From Strongylocentrotus purpuratus (taxonomy: Eukaryota > Echinodermata > Echinoidea > Camarodonta > Strongylocentrotidae), in NCBI RefSeq assembly GCF_000002235.5, contig NW_022145597.1, forward strand, positions 25,250,423 through 25,314,422: a DNA stretch of 64,000 bases, written 5' to 3'. Below the pieces are notes generated by a model. It was not told where the DNA came from, did no database searches, and saw only the letters and a program-made list of their open reading frames with translations. Each line of letters begins with the position of its first letter. The stretch's first letter is position 1. The position numbers and the translations under genes were made by a program. Positions 44,066 to 55,700 of the stretch are shown piece after piece.

Positions 44066-46310
44066 CATCATCATAGTCTGCGAGGACGGATCCTGCATTT
44101 GCACTTTATCACACCACTTTATTACAACAACTCTTGTGTATTGAGTGAAGACAGGCCAAGTTCCTGCTGGTTGTTTCCTTGTCCCGAGCAGCATAAGTTC
44201 AGAGCATAATTATTCAGTATGCTGTCAGCCTTGTCTGAAAGTACAGACACTTTTGTCTACTATGCAAAATGGAGGGAACTGGTTTATGCCTGCACACTAG
44301 CATCACGACGCACGCGTCATGCCGTTGGTGGTGCATTGTGGGACATGGCTATCGACGCATTGGGGCGTTGCGAGTAGCAGATGGCAGTATACATAACTAT
44401 CAAGTAGTGTCAGTAGAATACCCTGTCTTTAAGTCGCAAGCACAAATTTTAACTTTCCTTTTATTTATTTTTTTCTTTTGGGAGTGAGCGAAAATTCCAG
44501 TTATTGTAGTAAAATTCGCTTTCGCTATACAATGTATCCTTTCCTAGATTTTAGGTGAAATCTGGATAATGATATATCCAGTACATTTGATAATAAAATT
44601 ACAAAGAGCCCACCCCACTTCCCAAATATCAAATAACGGTTGTTCGATACTGGTAGTTTCCAAATTAGTAGAGGGTGAAGCCACCCCCCCCCCCCCTCCC
44701 CATTCCTTACGCCTATTTAAAATAATACAATACCAAATTCAAGTGAAATATTTATTTTTTTATTTAACATTTAAAAATTGAACCTTCTTCTATGATATGT
44801 TTATAAAGGCATGTAACTTATTTGTATATATTTGTCTATTCGTTGCTTCAAAACCAACTCAACAATAAATTAGTGCAATAGCAACACTTTCCAACAGATG
44901 TTTCAAAGCAGTGTTAAGCAGTGTCAAAGCCTTGTAAAATGTTCTTGTTCATGGCTGATTGTCAACGAAACGGAGTTAAGTCTTTTGTCAATTCTGCTTT
45001 TTTGCTACGACAGGCAGCCAGTGAAAACTAATTTGTTTGCTAAAATTATGAAAATGTAAGGGCTACTTTAAACAAACAGATCTTTGTCATTCCGTTCTCA
45101 TTTTTCCTGATTGAGGTGTCATATGAAAGGGCAGAAACTCAACTTTCTAGACATATGATTTTCTCTTTGAAATTCAGATACCGCCCGCCAAACGACTTTT
45201 CGATTTCCTCTCTTCAAATTGATTTTAATCACTCATGCGTGACATAATTATGCATCATAATGAGTTGCATCAAATGAAAGAGGAGGATCTAAGCTTTCCA
45301 AATATGTGTCATTAATCAATTATAATTGTGATTAAGTTATGATAAACATCGATAATTCTCGGTTTCGTTTTATCTGGGACGCACTGTTTATATAGAGGAA
45401 AGAGTAAAAGGCCTTTCACTAATATCTTGTATTATAATCTGTACTTTTTTCAATATCTATGAATAATGTGATTCATTTCCGTGTTCATATTGAACATTGT
45501 CTTTCAGTCATTAAAAGTCTTTCAGTCGAACAGTGAATGTACAGATATTCTATTTTTCTGTTGGTGACAGATATACAACTATTTGTTTGTAATGCTCATA
45601 AACGTTGGCATTCAAAACACTTTTGAATTGTAATGCTGTTTTGAAAGAAGTTCTGTTTCTTCAGTTCTGTTTTTACATCTTATTTTATCGTTCATATCGT
45701 GGTCAACATTTTGTATTCGAATCATCTGCATATGTTTACATTATTGTACTATATGTTATTGATATACAAAATTCTGCAAAAAGATGTATTCATTTTGTCC
45801 TCTATTGTTACGATTTGATTATGATTCTGTATTAGATATTTCACACTCCTCACGATCGCGATATTAATAGTGTTTATATGAAATTGACATCATGATTTTA
45901 TATAAAAATAAATGTAATTGATATACAAATTTTTGCGAAAAGTTGTTTTCATTTGTCCTCTATTGTGATGGTTTGTTTACGATTCTGTATGATAAATTTG
46001 TATCAGTATTATGTTTGAACTTCGTTTTTCACTGGCTAAGTCGGGCTATAAAGCTGATGACATGTTACGGATAATGTTGGCTATTATTATTAAAAACGAA
46101 ATATTTGTACATCTAACTGTGTTAAGGACTAATTGTTCTTAATTTCTGAAATTTGATATTTTCATTTTCTATTTGTTCATGATGTGGAATTGCTTTTCGA
46201 AGGATGTGGCAAAAGTTGGGAAAGTTGAAATTCAACACGCCTTTTCTTGCTTTCGATAATATTATGTGTATCCTGAAATGCGAGATAATGAAAGTAAAAT
46301 AAAGGTTTTG

Positions 46311-47397
46311 GAAATGTCATTGTATATTTAATCATATCATTTTACTTAGAAATAATGTGATGTGAAAAAACAGAATACGTTTAGTTCCAGAAGTTGGCAC
46401 ATTTCCGATGGGAAAATTCCCAAGTAATTCCATGTAATGGGAATGCAAAATGTCCAATCCTAAACGCTGATTATTTGACCTAAACTTGATGTGTGAACGT
46501 TTTGGTTGATTATTCGCGTTGGTTTCCTAATGGTTGGTTGGTTGGTTGGTTGGTTGGTTGGTTGGTTGGTTGGTTGGTTAGTTGGTTGGTTAGTCGGTTG
46601 GTTGGTTGAAATAGATTTCAGTTGATTTTTCGAAAATCTTTTTCGATCGTGTTTCAGAAGCAGAAATCTATGAATAGGCTTCCATAACTGCGATTGTAGA
46701 TCAAGTACGGCTCGAGTTATCTTGGTTATTTTGCAATAGGTTTCCTCTTACAGGGATTGGACACCGGAAACACTGCTGATATTTCGAGATTTCCATTTGA
46801 ACATTTGGCGTCAATCTACAGAAGCCTCTCTGAGCAACTTCCCATTGCCGGGAAATCCACTGTTTAAACTCTGAAGAAGAAAAAATACCCAATTTTAATA
46901 ATTGTTGGATAAAATTTCAACCAGCAAACGTTTGATATAGATTTGTTATATCTTATCCAACAAACGTTTCATGAGAATATAAAAATGTCCCCAAATACTT
47001 TCTCTATACAGATGCATATCGCACTTGAATAGAAATGTTGCGTAATAGGCTAGTGTAAAGGAAACGTAAACGAAAATAAGTTGTCGAAACTTTTGTAAAG
47101 GGCCGTTGATTTAAAAAAAAAAAAGTTTTAAAAAGATAGTGCAACCCATTCTCTGGCGACAGTTGCTCTGCGGTCAATAATTTACACTAATCGAATTCCT
47201 TACGTCAACCCTGCCCTTAATCCTAATGCTAACCTTAAACCTAACCTGATAACCAATGACAACTCTAACACCAATTCATTGACTAAACGAAGACTGCAGA
47301 AATTGTAGGCGGAGCAATGTTGGATGAGCGATTTTCGCAGCATCAGTTAAAGTCGCTCCATTTATATATAGTTGGTGCATAACCTTGGGTATTCCCA
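46311..47397. other. Intergenic stretch with (GGTT)n repeat
   Basis: It contains a (GGTT)n array at about 46529-46608. A small inverted word pair (ccagcaaacgtttgata / tatccaacaaacgtttcatg) lies near 46920-46972. No gene is recognised. Confidence 0.45.
46529..46608. repeat. (GGTT)n microsatellite
   Basis: About eighteen tetranucleotide units, with a few interruptions (tagt) in the second half. The G-rich strand has regularly spaced GG pairs. Confidence 0.92.
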
Positions 47398-47826
47398 GTA
47401 ATACGTCCACATAAGAAGAAGGAGTAGAAGAAGAAGAAGGAGGAGGTAAAGAAGAAGAAGAGTGGGGAGAATAAGAAGAAGAAGAAGAAGAAGAAAAAGG
47501 AGAAGAAGAAAAAGAAGAAGAAGCATAAGAAGAAGAAGGTGATGATGAATAAGGAGAAGGAGGAGAAGAAGAAGAAGAAGGAGGAGAAGAAAGAGAAGAA
47601 GAAGAAGAAGATGATGATGAATAAAGAGAAGAAGAAGAATTATAGAGGAAGGAGGAGCGGAAGAAGATGGAATAGAAGAGGAAGAAGGAGAAGAAGGAGG
47701 AGGGAATGAAGAAGAAGAATAGGAAGGAGGAGTAGAAAGAGAAGAGGAAGAAGAAAAAGGAAAAAGTGGTGGTGATGATGATGACGATGGTGATGAACAA
47801 GAAAAAAGTGAGGAAGAAGAAGAAGG
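47398..47826. repeat. (GAA)n-rich purine tract
   Basis: About 430 bp of GAA/GGA/GAT repeats. The Ser-rich minus-strand frame at 47276-47833 is entirely explained by it. A related purine block follows at 47880-47938. Confidence 0.92.
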
Positions 47827-48406
47827 TTAACATAGGTATGTATGCTTAGTCTCTCTCCATCACGACCGTATAGTAGCTTCAGAAGAAGATTGTGATGATG
47901 ACAACAACAAAAAAGAGGAAGAAGGAGGAGAAGGAGAACGTAGGTGGGTTTTCCCCAGGAATAGAGGGTGAGGCATTTCACTCTCCATCATCAGCATAGC
48001 TTCGCAAGGAGCTGGGTTTTTCCACGGTGAACAGTTCATTTGTTGAAAGGTTAAGTGATAAGCCTTCCTTCACAGATCTATATTTAAACTCGCCCCTCAT
48101 GTCCCCTCCTCTTCCATCACCTGCCACCCCTTCACGACCTGATAGTTTTGATAACATACGAGTAAAGTAAACTACGACTGATTATGTGAAAGAGCATTAT
48201 GTCATTAATGTCAAATCGTTTGGAGCCCTTGTTAAAAACAGACGAATAAACATATAGGCCTATACTCTTGAAAAAAAAGACATTTTGAGAGTGAAGCTGA
48301 AAGTTGAAATAATAACTTTTGAAATGACCGCAATGTCAATAAGATATAACTGTTTTGTTTATGCATCACTTTTTCTATTTTTTGTCAGAGGAAATGCTTT
48401 CCCAAA

Positions 48407-48671
48407 TAGACCAGTTCACGGTTAGAACATGTCCCAAATGACCCAGAATATCCAAAGATCTGTAAAACATGAAGAGGTCCCACTTTGTACATTTGAATAA
48501 TGACTCCTACAGCGGTGGAGGTGCTACATAAATAGCCTTTGTTTCCCCCTTTTCAAAGAATACTTCCACCTGTGTATCATGGAGTGCACTGCTTATGCAT
48601 GAATGGATAATGATTACATAACTTTCATGAGCACGTATCCAGTATTGTGTCTCCGTGTATTTCACAATTTG
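48407..48671. repeat. Dispersed repeat, copy 1 (copy 2 at 55427)
   Basis: The blocks gaccagttcacggttagaac, aaacatgaagaggtcccact, ggaggtgctacataa and atagcctttgtttccccctt match 55427-55700 in the same orientation at high similarity. Non-coding. The second copy is preceded by aaagtta, recalling the AAAGACCAGT ends of MITE family 3, to which this may be related. Confidence 0.8.
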
Positions 48672-49030
48672 GTCTACAATTACCTGTATCTGCTCATGCT
48701 CAGACTGCAACTATAACATGGCTCGTACCTTCGTTCATGGTACGTTACATGATTTTTCTTTTCATTTTTTCTTCTATTAAATGTGCTTCGTATCTCAGGA
48801 AAGGGTGCTTCACAAATGAACGTGATTATCTGTATTTTTAAAAAAAAACATACATTCTATGCAGAGAATCTTTTTGAGCAATCGACAAGGCATGTGTTAC
48901 GTTCATCTAATACATTATGCATACATAAATTAAAAAGAAACATTTCCATATAGAGGTACTGTTGATTCAGTACCTGCCCTGACATTTCAGATGTGTAATA
49001 GTATAGCACGAGAAAGTGGTCTGCATTTCA

Positions 49031-49042
49031 GGGGGAATCCCC
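49031..49042. promoter_or_regulatory. NF-kappaB-like site (GGGAATCCCC)
   Basis: GGGAATCCCC at 49033-49042 fits the kappaB consensus GGGRNNYYCC. It is 3.4 kb upstream of the TNF ligand TATA box, so a role as a distal site is speculative. Confidence 0.35.
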
Positions 49043-49848
49043 GGGATCAAAATACGTCATCAGAAAGGTCACAGACGTTAGTGCGTTACGCCGACGCTGG
49101 GGCTTCCCCGCTTCCCGCGGTGAAAGTGATGAAACTACAGCTCAGCAAAAAAGAGAAAGTGGACACTTTTCACGATTAAGATTAGTTACAGCCAGCCTTA
49201 CTTTATTCGACATTATATTCTTTTGAAATGTGTAAAATTTGCAATGGTTTGTTTGTTATATATTTATACAAATGCAAAAGAAAAAGAAAATCAAACAGAA
49301 ATAAATAAATCAAATCAAATCAAATCATATTAATTCTCTTTGAGATGATATGCAACTGGATTCGTACCTCTTATGCATGAATGCATGAGCATAGCCATTT
49401 AACAATAAATGATTCTCTGAAAGAAAATTGCAAAAATGGGGCATCTTGCAATTCAAATGTTGATGATCATTGCCATAGAGACAAATTAAAACAATGGGAA
49501 GAAAAAAACAATTACGAGAATAACGCAAGAAGAGGCATCATTACCTTATTTGTCAAAACCATGCAGTCCCCGAGACTACAGTTGACATCCAGAGCCCAAT
49601 CCTCCTCATTGTTTCTCATTTTGTGTTTTCATGTTTGAAAACATATCATATCATTAAACTCACTGGATTCATTAAAAAAAAACACTGCAATTCCTTTTCC
49701 TCACATTTTCCCCTCATTTCTCATTTCAACGTTATAATGTTATTGTCCAGTTAATGTGCTCATTATAACTTATGTATGTTTATATGTTTTGTAAATATGT
49801 TTTTTATTATGTTAATACAGGTCCCCTTGGTCGAGCAGTTTTTTATAA

Positions 49849-49900
49849 CTAAAAGGGCTACCCTGTCAAAATAAAACGACAAATAAATAAATATATAGAT
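49849..49900 (+). mobile_element. LINE 3'-terminal fragment
   Basis: The word agggctaccctgtcaaaata, then (aaat)n, is the plus-strand counterpart of the 3' end of the LINE at 2693-4112 (ctgtcaaaagatcagaaata). Only the extreme 3' end is recognisable. Confidence 0.6.
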
Positions 49901-50790
49901 CGATGAAATACAGTGCACACTGCACATGTTCATAAAAATTTGAATGACTACTTGCTCTATTTTTGCCATTTTCTTAATCAGACCTTCTAACAGATAAATG
50001 AAAGTACCCATCCAAGAGTGAAAGTTAATAACTTCATCTTAATTGATGATGGTAGAGTATTGTTTTTCCTTTAATGATATGAAGGTTTTATAATGATTGC
50101 TTTTTATGATTTTCTTTAACAATAAAGGGTGTCCATGTTCTGTTTGTTGAGTTTATATACGGCAGATAATCTTTCCTCTCACTCCTTTCTATGTGGCGTT
50201 ACTGCGGGGGAACGGAGAAGATACCACCCCCCCCCCCCCTCCATCGATGGCGGTAAAAAGAGTAAGGAAGGGAATGGAAAGGAAAGAAGTACAAAGACAA
50301 TGAAAGTAAAGAAATGGAAATGAAAGAAAAAAGGAAAGGAAAAAGCAATGAAATAAAAGCAATAAATGGAAAGGAAAGGAAAGAAGTAAAACGGGTCAGG
50401 AAATAAAAGAAAAAGACGAGATAGGAAAGAGAGAGAGGGGGGTAGAGGTTAAATGATTCGGAAAAGAAGATACCAAGACCCCTTCCTTAACCCTTCCCTA
50501 ATCACAAGCCTCGTTGACTTGCATTCTATCAAAAAATATACCCCCCCCCCCCCCCCACACGATGCCGGTGCCCCTTAATGTCTGGACAAACGCTACGCCT
50601 CCGATTGGCGTGTTTATCAATTCGCAATTACCCATTTTTGTATTAATAGCTACAGTTGTTTCATATACTCGAGTTACTTGATTGATATAGATTTAATAAC
50701 AAGGCGGCATGACAATATGGGGGGTTGTCTGTTTGAGTGCTTGCTTGTGCTGGTGGGTGTGTAGGTGTGTGTTTCTTTGTGTTTCATCCT

Positions 50791-50791
<1 letters not shown>

Positions 50792-50831
<40 letters not shown>

Positions 50832-50832
50832 T
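50792..50832. repeat. (TC)n microsatellite
   Basis: Nearly pure TC run followed by short C/T variants. Confidence 0.9.
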
Positions 50833-51969
50833 CTCATTCTCTGTGGTTAAAACAACCAAGATAATCATAACACAGGGCAGTTACATAGCTATGGGGGGCT
50901 AGGGGGCTATACTCCTTCCTGTGGAATATGTCCAAACTAGAGGAGGGGGCGGGGGTAAGACACACGCTCATAAATTATTGAGCCTGAGAGACAGAGGAGC
51001 AGAGACGGGAGAAAGGAAAGGGGGAATGAAGAAAGACAGAACGTGTGACGAGGAGAATACCTCATTTCAGATGTTCCCCTAACCTCTTGTTCAACTTCCT
51101 CGTATAATCATCATCAATTATGAAAAACCTACACCCCCCCCCCCCACCTTAGTTTCCCAACCCGTAAGCAATATTTAACACTGTCTTGCGTTCGTTTAAC
51201 ACAATGATACTTTCGATGGTGATTGTATATCAATCTAACAGTATCTATATAAGGCAGGCCGCTTTATTACAATTTTACAAAAATGATGTAAAAATACTTG
51301 ATAATGATTACAAAAATAAAGAGGTAGTATCTTGACGATTGCTCTACCGTCAGCAATGTCTTATATGTGACGTCATCTTTGTTTCATGACGATATTTATT
51401 CGTATAGGCCCTGGTTCAATCGATGGTTTTGGCGCAGTGATATGCCAGGGTTTGCAAAATTAGCAAATATTGGGCGTGAGATAAATAACAGCCGGTGAGA
51501 TTGCGAGTTTCATTCGCCATTTGCCGATGGACGTCAGCAAAGCTTGTGAAGTTGAAAAGGTGGGAGTAGTCTTTTATCACAGACAGTTTTTAATAATACT
51601 ATAGCTGTGCATACATGTTAGATTTGTAGAAAAAATAAAGTAAAATTTTGCCAAGACACTAGCCTATAAAGCTGACTCTGTTTAACCAATGCAACGAGAC
51701 ATTTCAAAATTAATATGGGTCTTTTCGCATTCTTGCAATAAATTACTTGCACCCAAATCCACCATGTTATACATTTGCTTATAAGTTGTAGGGCCTATAG
51801 TTTTATCTTTGAGAAGAATTGGATGAAGACTTTATTTGAAGAAGAAAAATTGTTTAATCCTATTTCAACACTTTTTATTTTCAGCTATATTCTATTTTCA
51901 ATCATCATTTTTCTAACAGCAAGTAAATTTGAGAAACTGTATTGTTATTTCAAATATTGACCAACAGCT
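50833..51969. other. Intergenic stretch upstream of the TNF ligand gene
   Basis: Poly-C at 51133-51145. No gene or element with definable ends was found. Confidence 0.4.
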
Positions 51970-52180
51970 ACACTCTAAAAACTGAAATGTTAGATATCAA
52001 TTTAAAAGGGCCGAGGAGTGACCACTCTTTCAAAATATCAGATTGTTTCTTTCAACCTGCTAGATTTAACCTTTATAGTGTTGGATCCAGCACGTTCAAA
52101 GTGTTAATCTACCATTTTGAAAGAGTGGTCACTCCTCGGCCCTTTTAAATGGTGATTTAACATTTCAGTTGTTAGAGTGT
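51970..52180. mobile_element. 211-bp MITE with double inverted repeats, TNF ligand upstream region
   Basis: Outer termini ACACTCTAAAAACTGAAATG(TTA) and TAACATTTCAGTTGTTAGAG(TGT) pair with one mismatch. A second, longer inverted pair of about 35 bp lies inside (tttaaaagggccgaggagtg, then accactctttcaaaat, at about 52001-52036, and its complement at about 52114-52149). The element ends about 100 bp before the IRF-like site of the TNF ligand promoter. Confidence 0.82.
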
Positions 52181-52279
52181 TATATAGACCGCACGTTGAA
52201 ACAAGCTCTGGCAACACCTTGCCAACTATGAGAGGATAATTTTAAAAGGAGTCTGTATATTATAGACTAGCTGGTAAAT

Positions 52280-52336
52280 CTTCACTTTCACTGATCGTCT
52301 GTCTGCACGTGCGCATTACGATCTCGGGGATTCCCC
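52280..52336. promoter_or_regulatory. IRF-like and palindromic kappaB sites of the TNF ligand promoter
   Basis: CTTCACTTTCACT at 52280-52292 reads AGTGAAAGTGAAG on the minus strand, one mismatch from the IRF pattern GAAANNGAAA. GGGGATTCCCC at 52326-52336 is a full palindromic kappaB site (GGGRNWYYCC class). The pair is 100-155 bp upstream of a TATA box, in the right place for a proximal inducible promoter. TNF-family genes in vertebrates are commonly NF-kappaB targets. Binding here is inferred. Confidence 0.6.
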
Positions 52337-52434
52337 CCAAACAAAATTTGCAATTGACATCAGTTTCACCTCTCCCATTCGTCGATATTACACAAGTTCT
52401 CTTTCGACTCGAGGTCATATTTCTCCAGCAAGCG

Positions 52435-52443
52435 CTATAAAAA
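52435..52443 (+). promoter_or_regulatory. TATA box of the TNF ligand gene
   Basis: CTATAAAAA followed by GG has initiator-like tcacatc and ttcagtcgt words 25-40 bp downstream. That puts the transcription start near 52462-52474 and gives a 5' UTR of roughly 250-260 nt before the ATG at 52724. Confidence 0.65.
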
Positions 52444-52723
52444 GGATACCACTCCTCAGCTCACATCATTTTCAGTCGTGACCGCCAGCTATCTGACACA
52501 AAAGTATTTTTGAAAGAGATATATTTGTCTACTGCTCCTTGATAATATATGAACATTTGTCTTTGATTTTCTTCACCATTTGCGCTAAAATCTAAATCAG
52601 TTATTTATCAGAGAGGAAGAAAGGGAGGGAAAGATCATACTTCTGAAATATTGCATCTATAAAGTCATCCTTGAGCGTCATCTAAGCTTTACTTCATTTT
52701 AACCGAACTTTCTTCTTGAGACC

Positions 52724-55700
52724 ATGTCGATCACCATGTCGAATGATAAGCAGCTCCTCCATCCCGACGTCCATTGCCACGTCGACGTCAGCGAAAACCA
52801 TAAACCAATGAAGATGAGCGACGTCCAACGCCTGGCGATGCTGAGATCGAAAGCGAAAAGCGAGTCGGGGAACTTCAGCTGCGTTGACTTCTTCAAGACT
52901 CTGCTCTTCATCGCCACCGTCTGCACCTTCGCCTTCGTGTTCTACCGGTAAGAAGTTTCTCTTTGGAATAGCATTGTCACTTAAAATTAAAAATTGTTAG
53001 TAGTGTCTGTGCCGTGAACTAAATAAAATCGTTCCTGACAATGAAGACACCAATAATAGCTGATTACAATCTATTATTATTATTAATTTGCTGAAATTCC
53101 AATTTCCTTGTTTTTTTAAGTGCCTTTGAAATGCATTATGAAAAATGTTATTGATGTTACCATCAACATGATCAATTGCGAGAGGATGAAATCAGTGAGT
53201 GGATGTATTTCCTTTTCGTTGGACTGTGATTTGTTGCTTTATTTAGTTTTGTTTGCTCGTTTGTTGGTGGTTATAGTTGCTATCTCTTATCGTTGTCCCC
53301 TGATGTTAAACTCTCGGTCTACCTTCACTTTCGCTGTAACTCAGAGAGGAAACGTAATATATTGCATTATGATCAGACCTAAAAAAAAAAAAAAAAAACA
53401 ACTAAGTTGTTTAACCAGTTAAAGATACGCTTCAGTTCTGGTATTGATAGAAAACATATTCTCACAGGATACAACAGCAACTACACTAAATGTTCAAGAC
53501 TACAAGTAAATAACCTGTGTTAAACGATTTTGGTAGTAAATGCATAGGGGCTTAGTAATAGGCATAGAAAGATAAGGAAATAAAGGTAAGTAGGCCCGAC
53601 ACCATGTGCTTAACACAGGTATATGTGCCAATGAGAGTTGTGGTTTTTATTGAAGATGTTTTCCAGCTAGCTTTTGTGAGGTTGATATTATTTTACTTGG
53701 TTAAACAATCAATCTACTTAAGGATATACGATCCAGAATGAAATTACAGTCACATGTTCATGTTCCAAAACTTCAAACAATAATTATTATCAGTTTCATT
53801 AGGTAATTCATAACCAGTGGAGTAGATACAGGCGGTCTGGGGGCATACCCCCCCCCCCTTTAAACGAAAAAGACAAAATAAACTTAACAAAATGAGATAG
53901 AAAGGGAGGGGCACAAATGGAAAATGGAAGGAAAAAAGGAAGATAAAGGGTCCCTTTCCACATCCTCCCAATAACCAATGCCCTACACATTTCTCTTAAA
54001 AATAATTGTGCGTGGAATAAGACTGCCCCGGCCCCGTAATGCCGATTACCCTCAACTGCTCGACCCCACGCTACGCCTCTGATCATATCCATTTATCCTC
54101 ATTAGTGAGGGCGTTAGTTTAAGTGCGTTGGATAAATATGGTAATTAATTTCAATCTTGCAAGTCATTAATAAATATTTAATTAGCATAGATCGGTTTTG
54201 ATACGATTATAAACCCCGAGCTCTCATGGTTCTAGATTACTTGGAGGGGGGGGGGGCTTCAAATCAATTATAATCAAGAAAAGATGGGAAGGCTTAAATA
54301 AATTGGGGGCGTGAGCCCATAACCCCCCCCCCCCCCCCCCCCCCTCCCCTACATAATAATAGACCCGTTCCTGGCTCTGACGTGCATTTCGCTATTCATT
54401 TCCTGCTGTAATAATCGAAAGCGATAGTACTTTAAAAAGAAGGAAGTAACAATCGTGACAAATAAATATATTTAATTCAAATACATCATTCTACCAATAC
54501 ATTTAATATGATTAATGGTTTGATTGTTCTGTTGCAAGATTTTTATTCTCTGATTTTCTTTTGACGACGAATCCGAATCTAATGGGAATGCTTATATTAT
54601 GTTACATTATTATATTATATTTCAAAGTATCAAAAGGTTCTTAAAGAGTTTTCTATTTTCTTCAATCATAGCTACGTAATAACTTATATACAAAATGAAA
54701 ACATTTGCTCTTCAATGTATGAATTAAATTACAAATTGTTTCAATATCTAATCTGGACATTTTGTGACCGCACTTTCCTCTTTGATTTCATAGTAATTAA
54801 AATTTTTCCCTTTTTGGGGTTTTTATGTGATTTATTTCCGGTATTTCGAGAGTGGGTGTTTTGACTGACTACTCAGGAAATTGTTTGTATTATCATTTTC
54901 ATTTTTACCACTTTTATTCTATTAAAACTTTCAAATACAAGGTAATGATTCAGATTCTAATCTTACCGCAGTACGCATAACATTCCTGATATATAAAATT
55001 GTAAAAAAAAATAGATTTTCCTTCATCACGTTTTTCTTTAATATTTCGAGGTTGTTTTTCTCACAATCTTAGCCGCATTGGTGAACAATGTCAGATGTAC
55101 GACCATGTGAAGATGTGAAATCGTATAGTCATCAAGATGTTGTTGTTATTGTTCGGTTTGTTTTGCTTTCACAACGTTGTTTAAAATAATCTCATATGGC
55201 TTCACTTTACTCTATTCTCATTATTCAGAATCGCAGTGCTGAAACAAGAAGTAGACTCTCTAGCCAGGCGTTTCGATGTGTTGCGGGATGATGGTATGTA
55301 TTTCTTGACAGGTTGATCAAGCAGTCGAATCATTTATCGATTTATAGATAAATATATTAATTATATCAAACGCGTGAACGAGTGTCTGTCTGCTTGACTG
55401 ACGGAAAGAGTGAGTGGGAAAGTTAAAGACCAGTTCACGGTTAGCACATGTCTCAAATGACCCCCGAATATCCACAGATCTTCAAAACATGAAGAGGTCC
55501 CACTTTGTACATTTTGAAACAATCACTCCTACAGCGATGGAGGTGCTACATAATTTATATAGCCTTTGTTTCCCCCTTTTAAAAGAATATTTCCACCTGT
55601 GTACCATGGAGTGCACTGAGTGTGCATAAATGAATAATGATTACATAACTTTCATGACCACGCATCCAGTATTTTTGTCTCCGTGTATTTCACATTTCGA

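Larger units (their letters stand above)
41765..46310 (+). other. Probable 3' UTR and downstream region of the ARM-TIR-SAM gene
   Basis: After the stop at 41762-41764 no coding exon is seen. A minisatellite (41830-42029), a hAT-like MITE (43603-43768) and MITE family 3 remains lie here. An AATAAA at 46298-46303 followed by T-rich sequence is one candidate poly(A) signal. The true end cannot be fixed without transcripts. No other gene is supported. Confidence 0.4.

Noticed and set aside
47276-47833. 185-residue Ser/Phe-rich minus-strand ORF
   Set aside because: It is the translation of a GAA/GGA microsatellite and has no complexity beyond the repeat.
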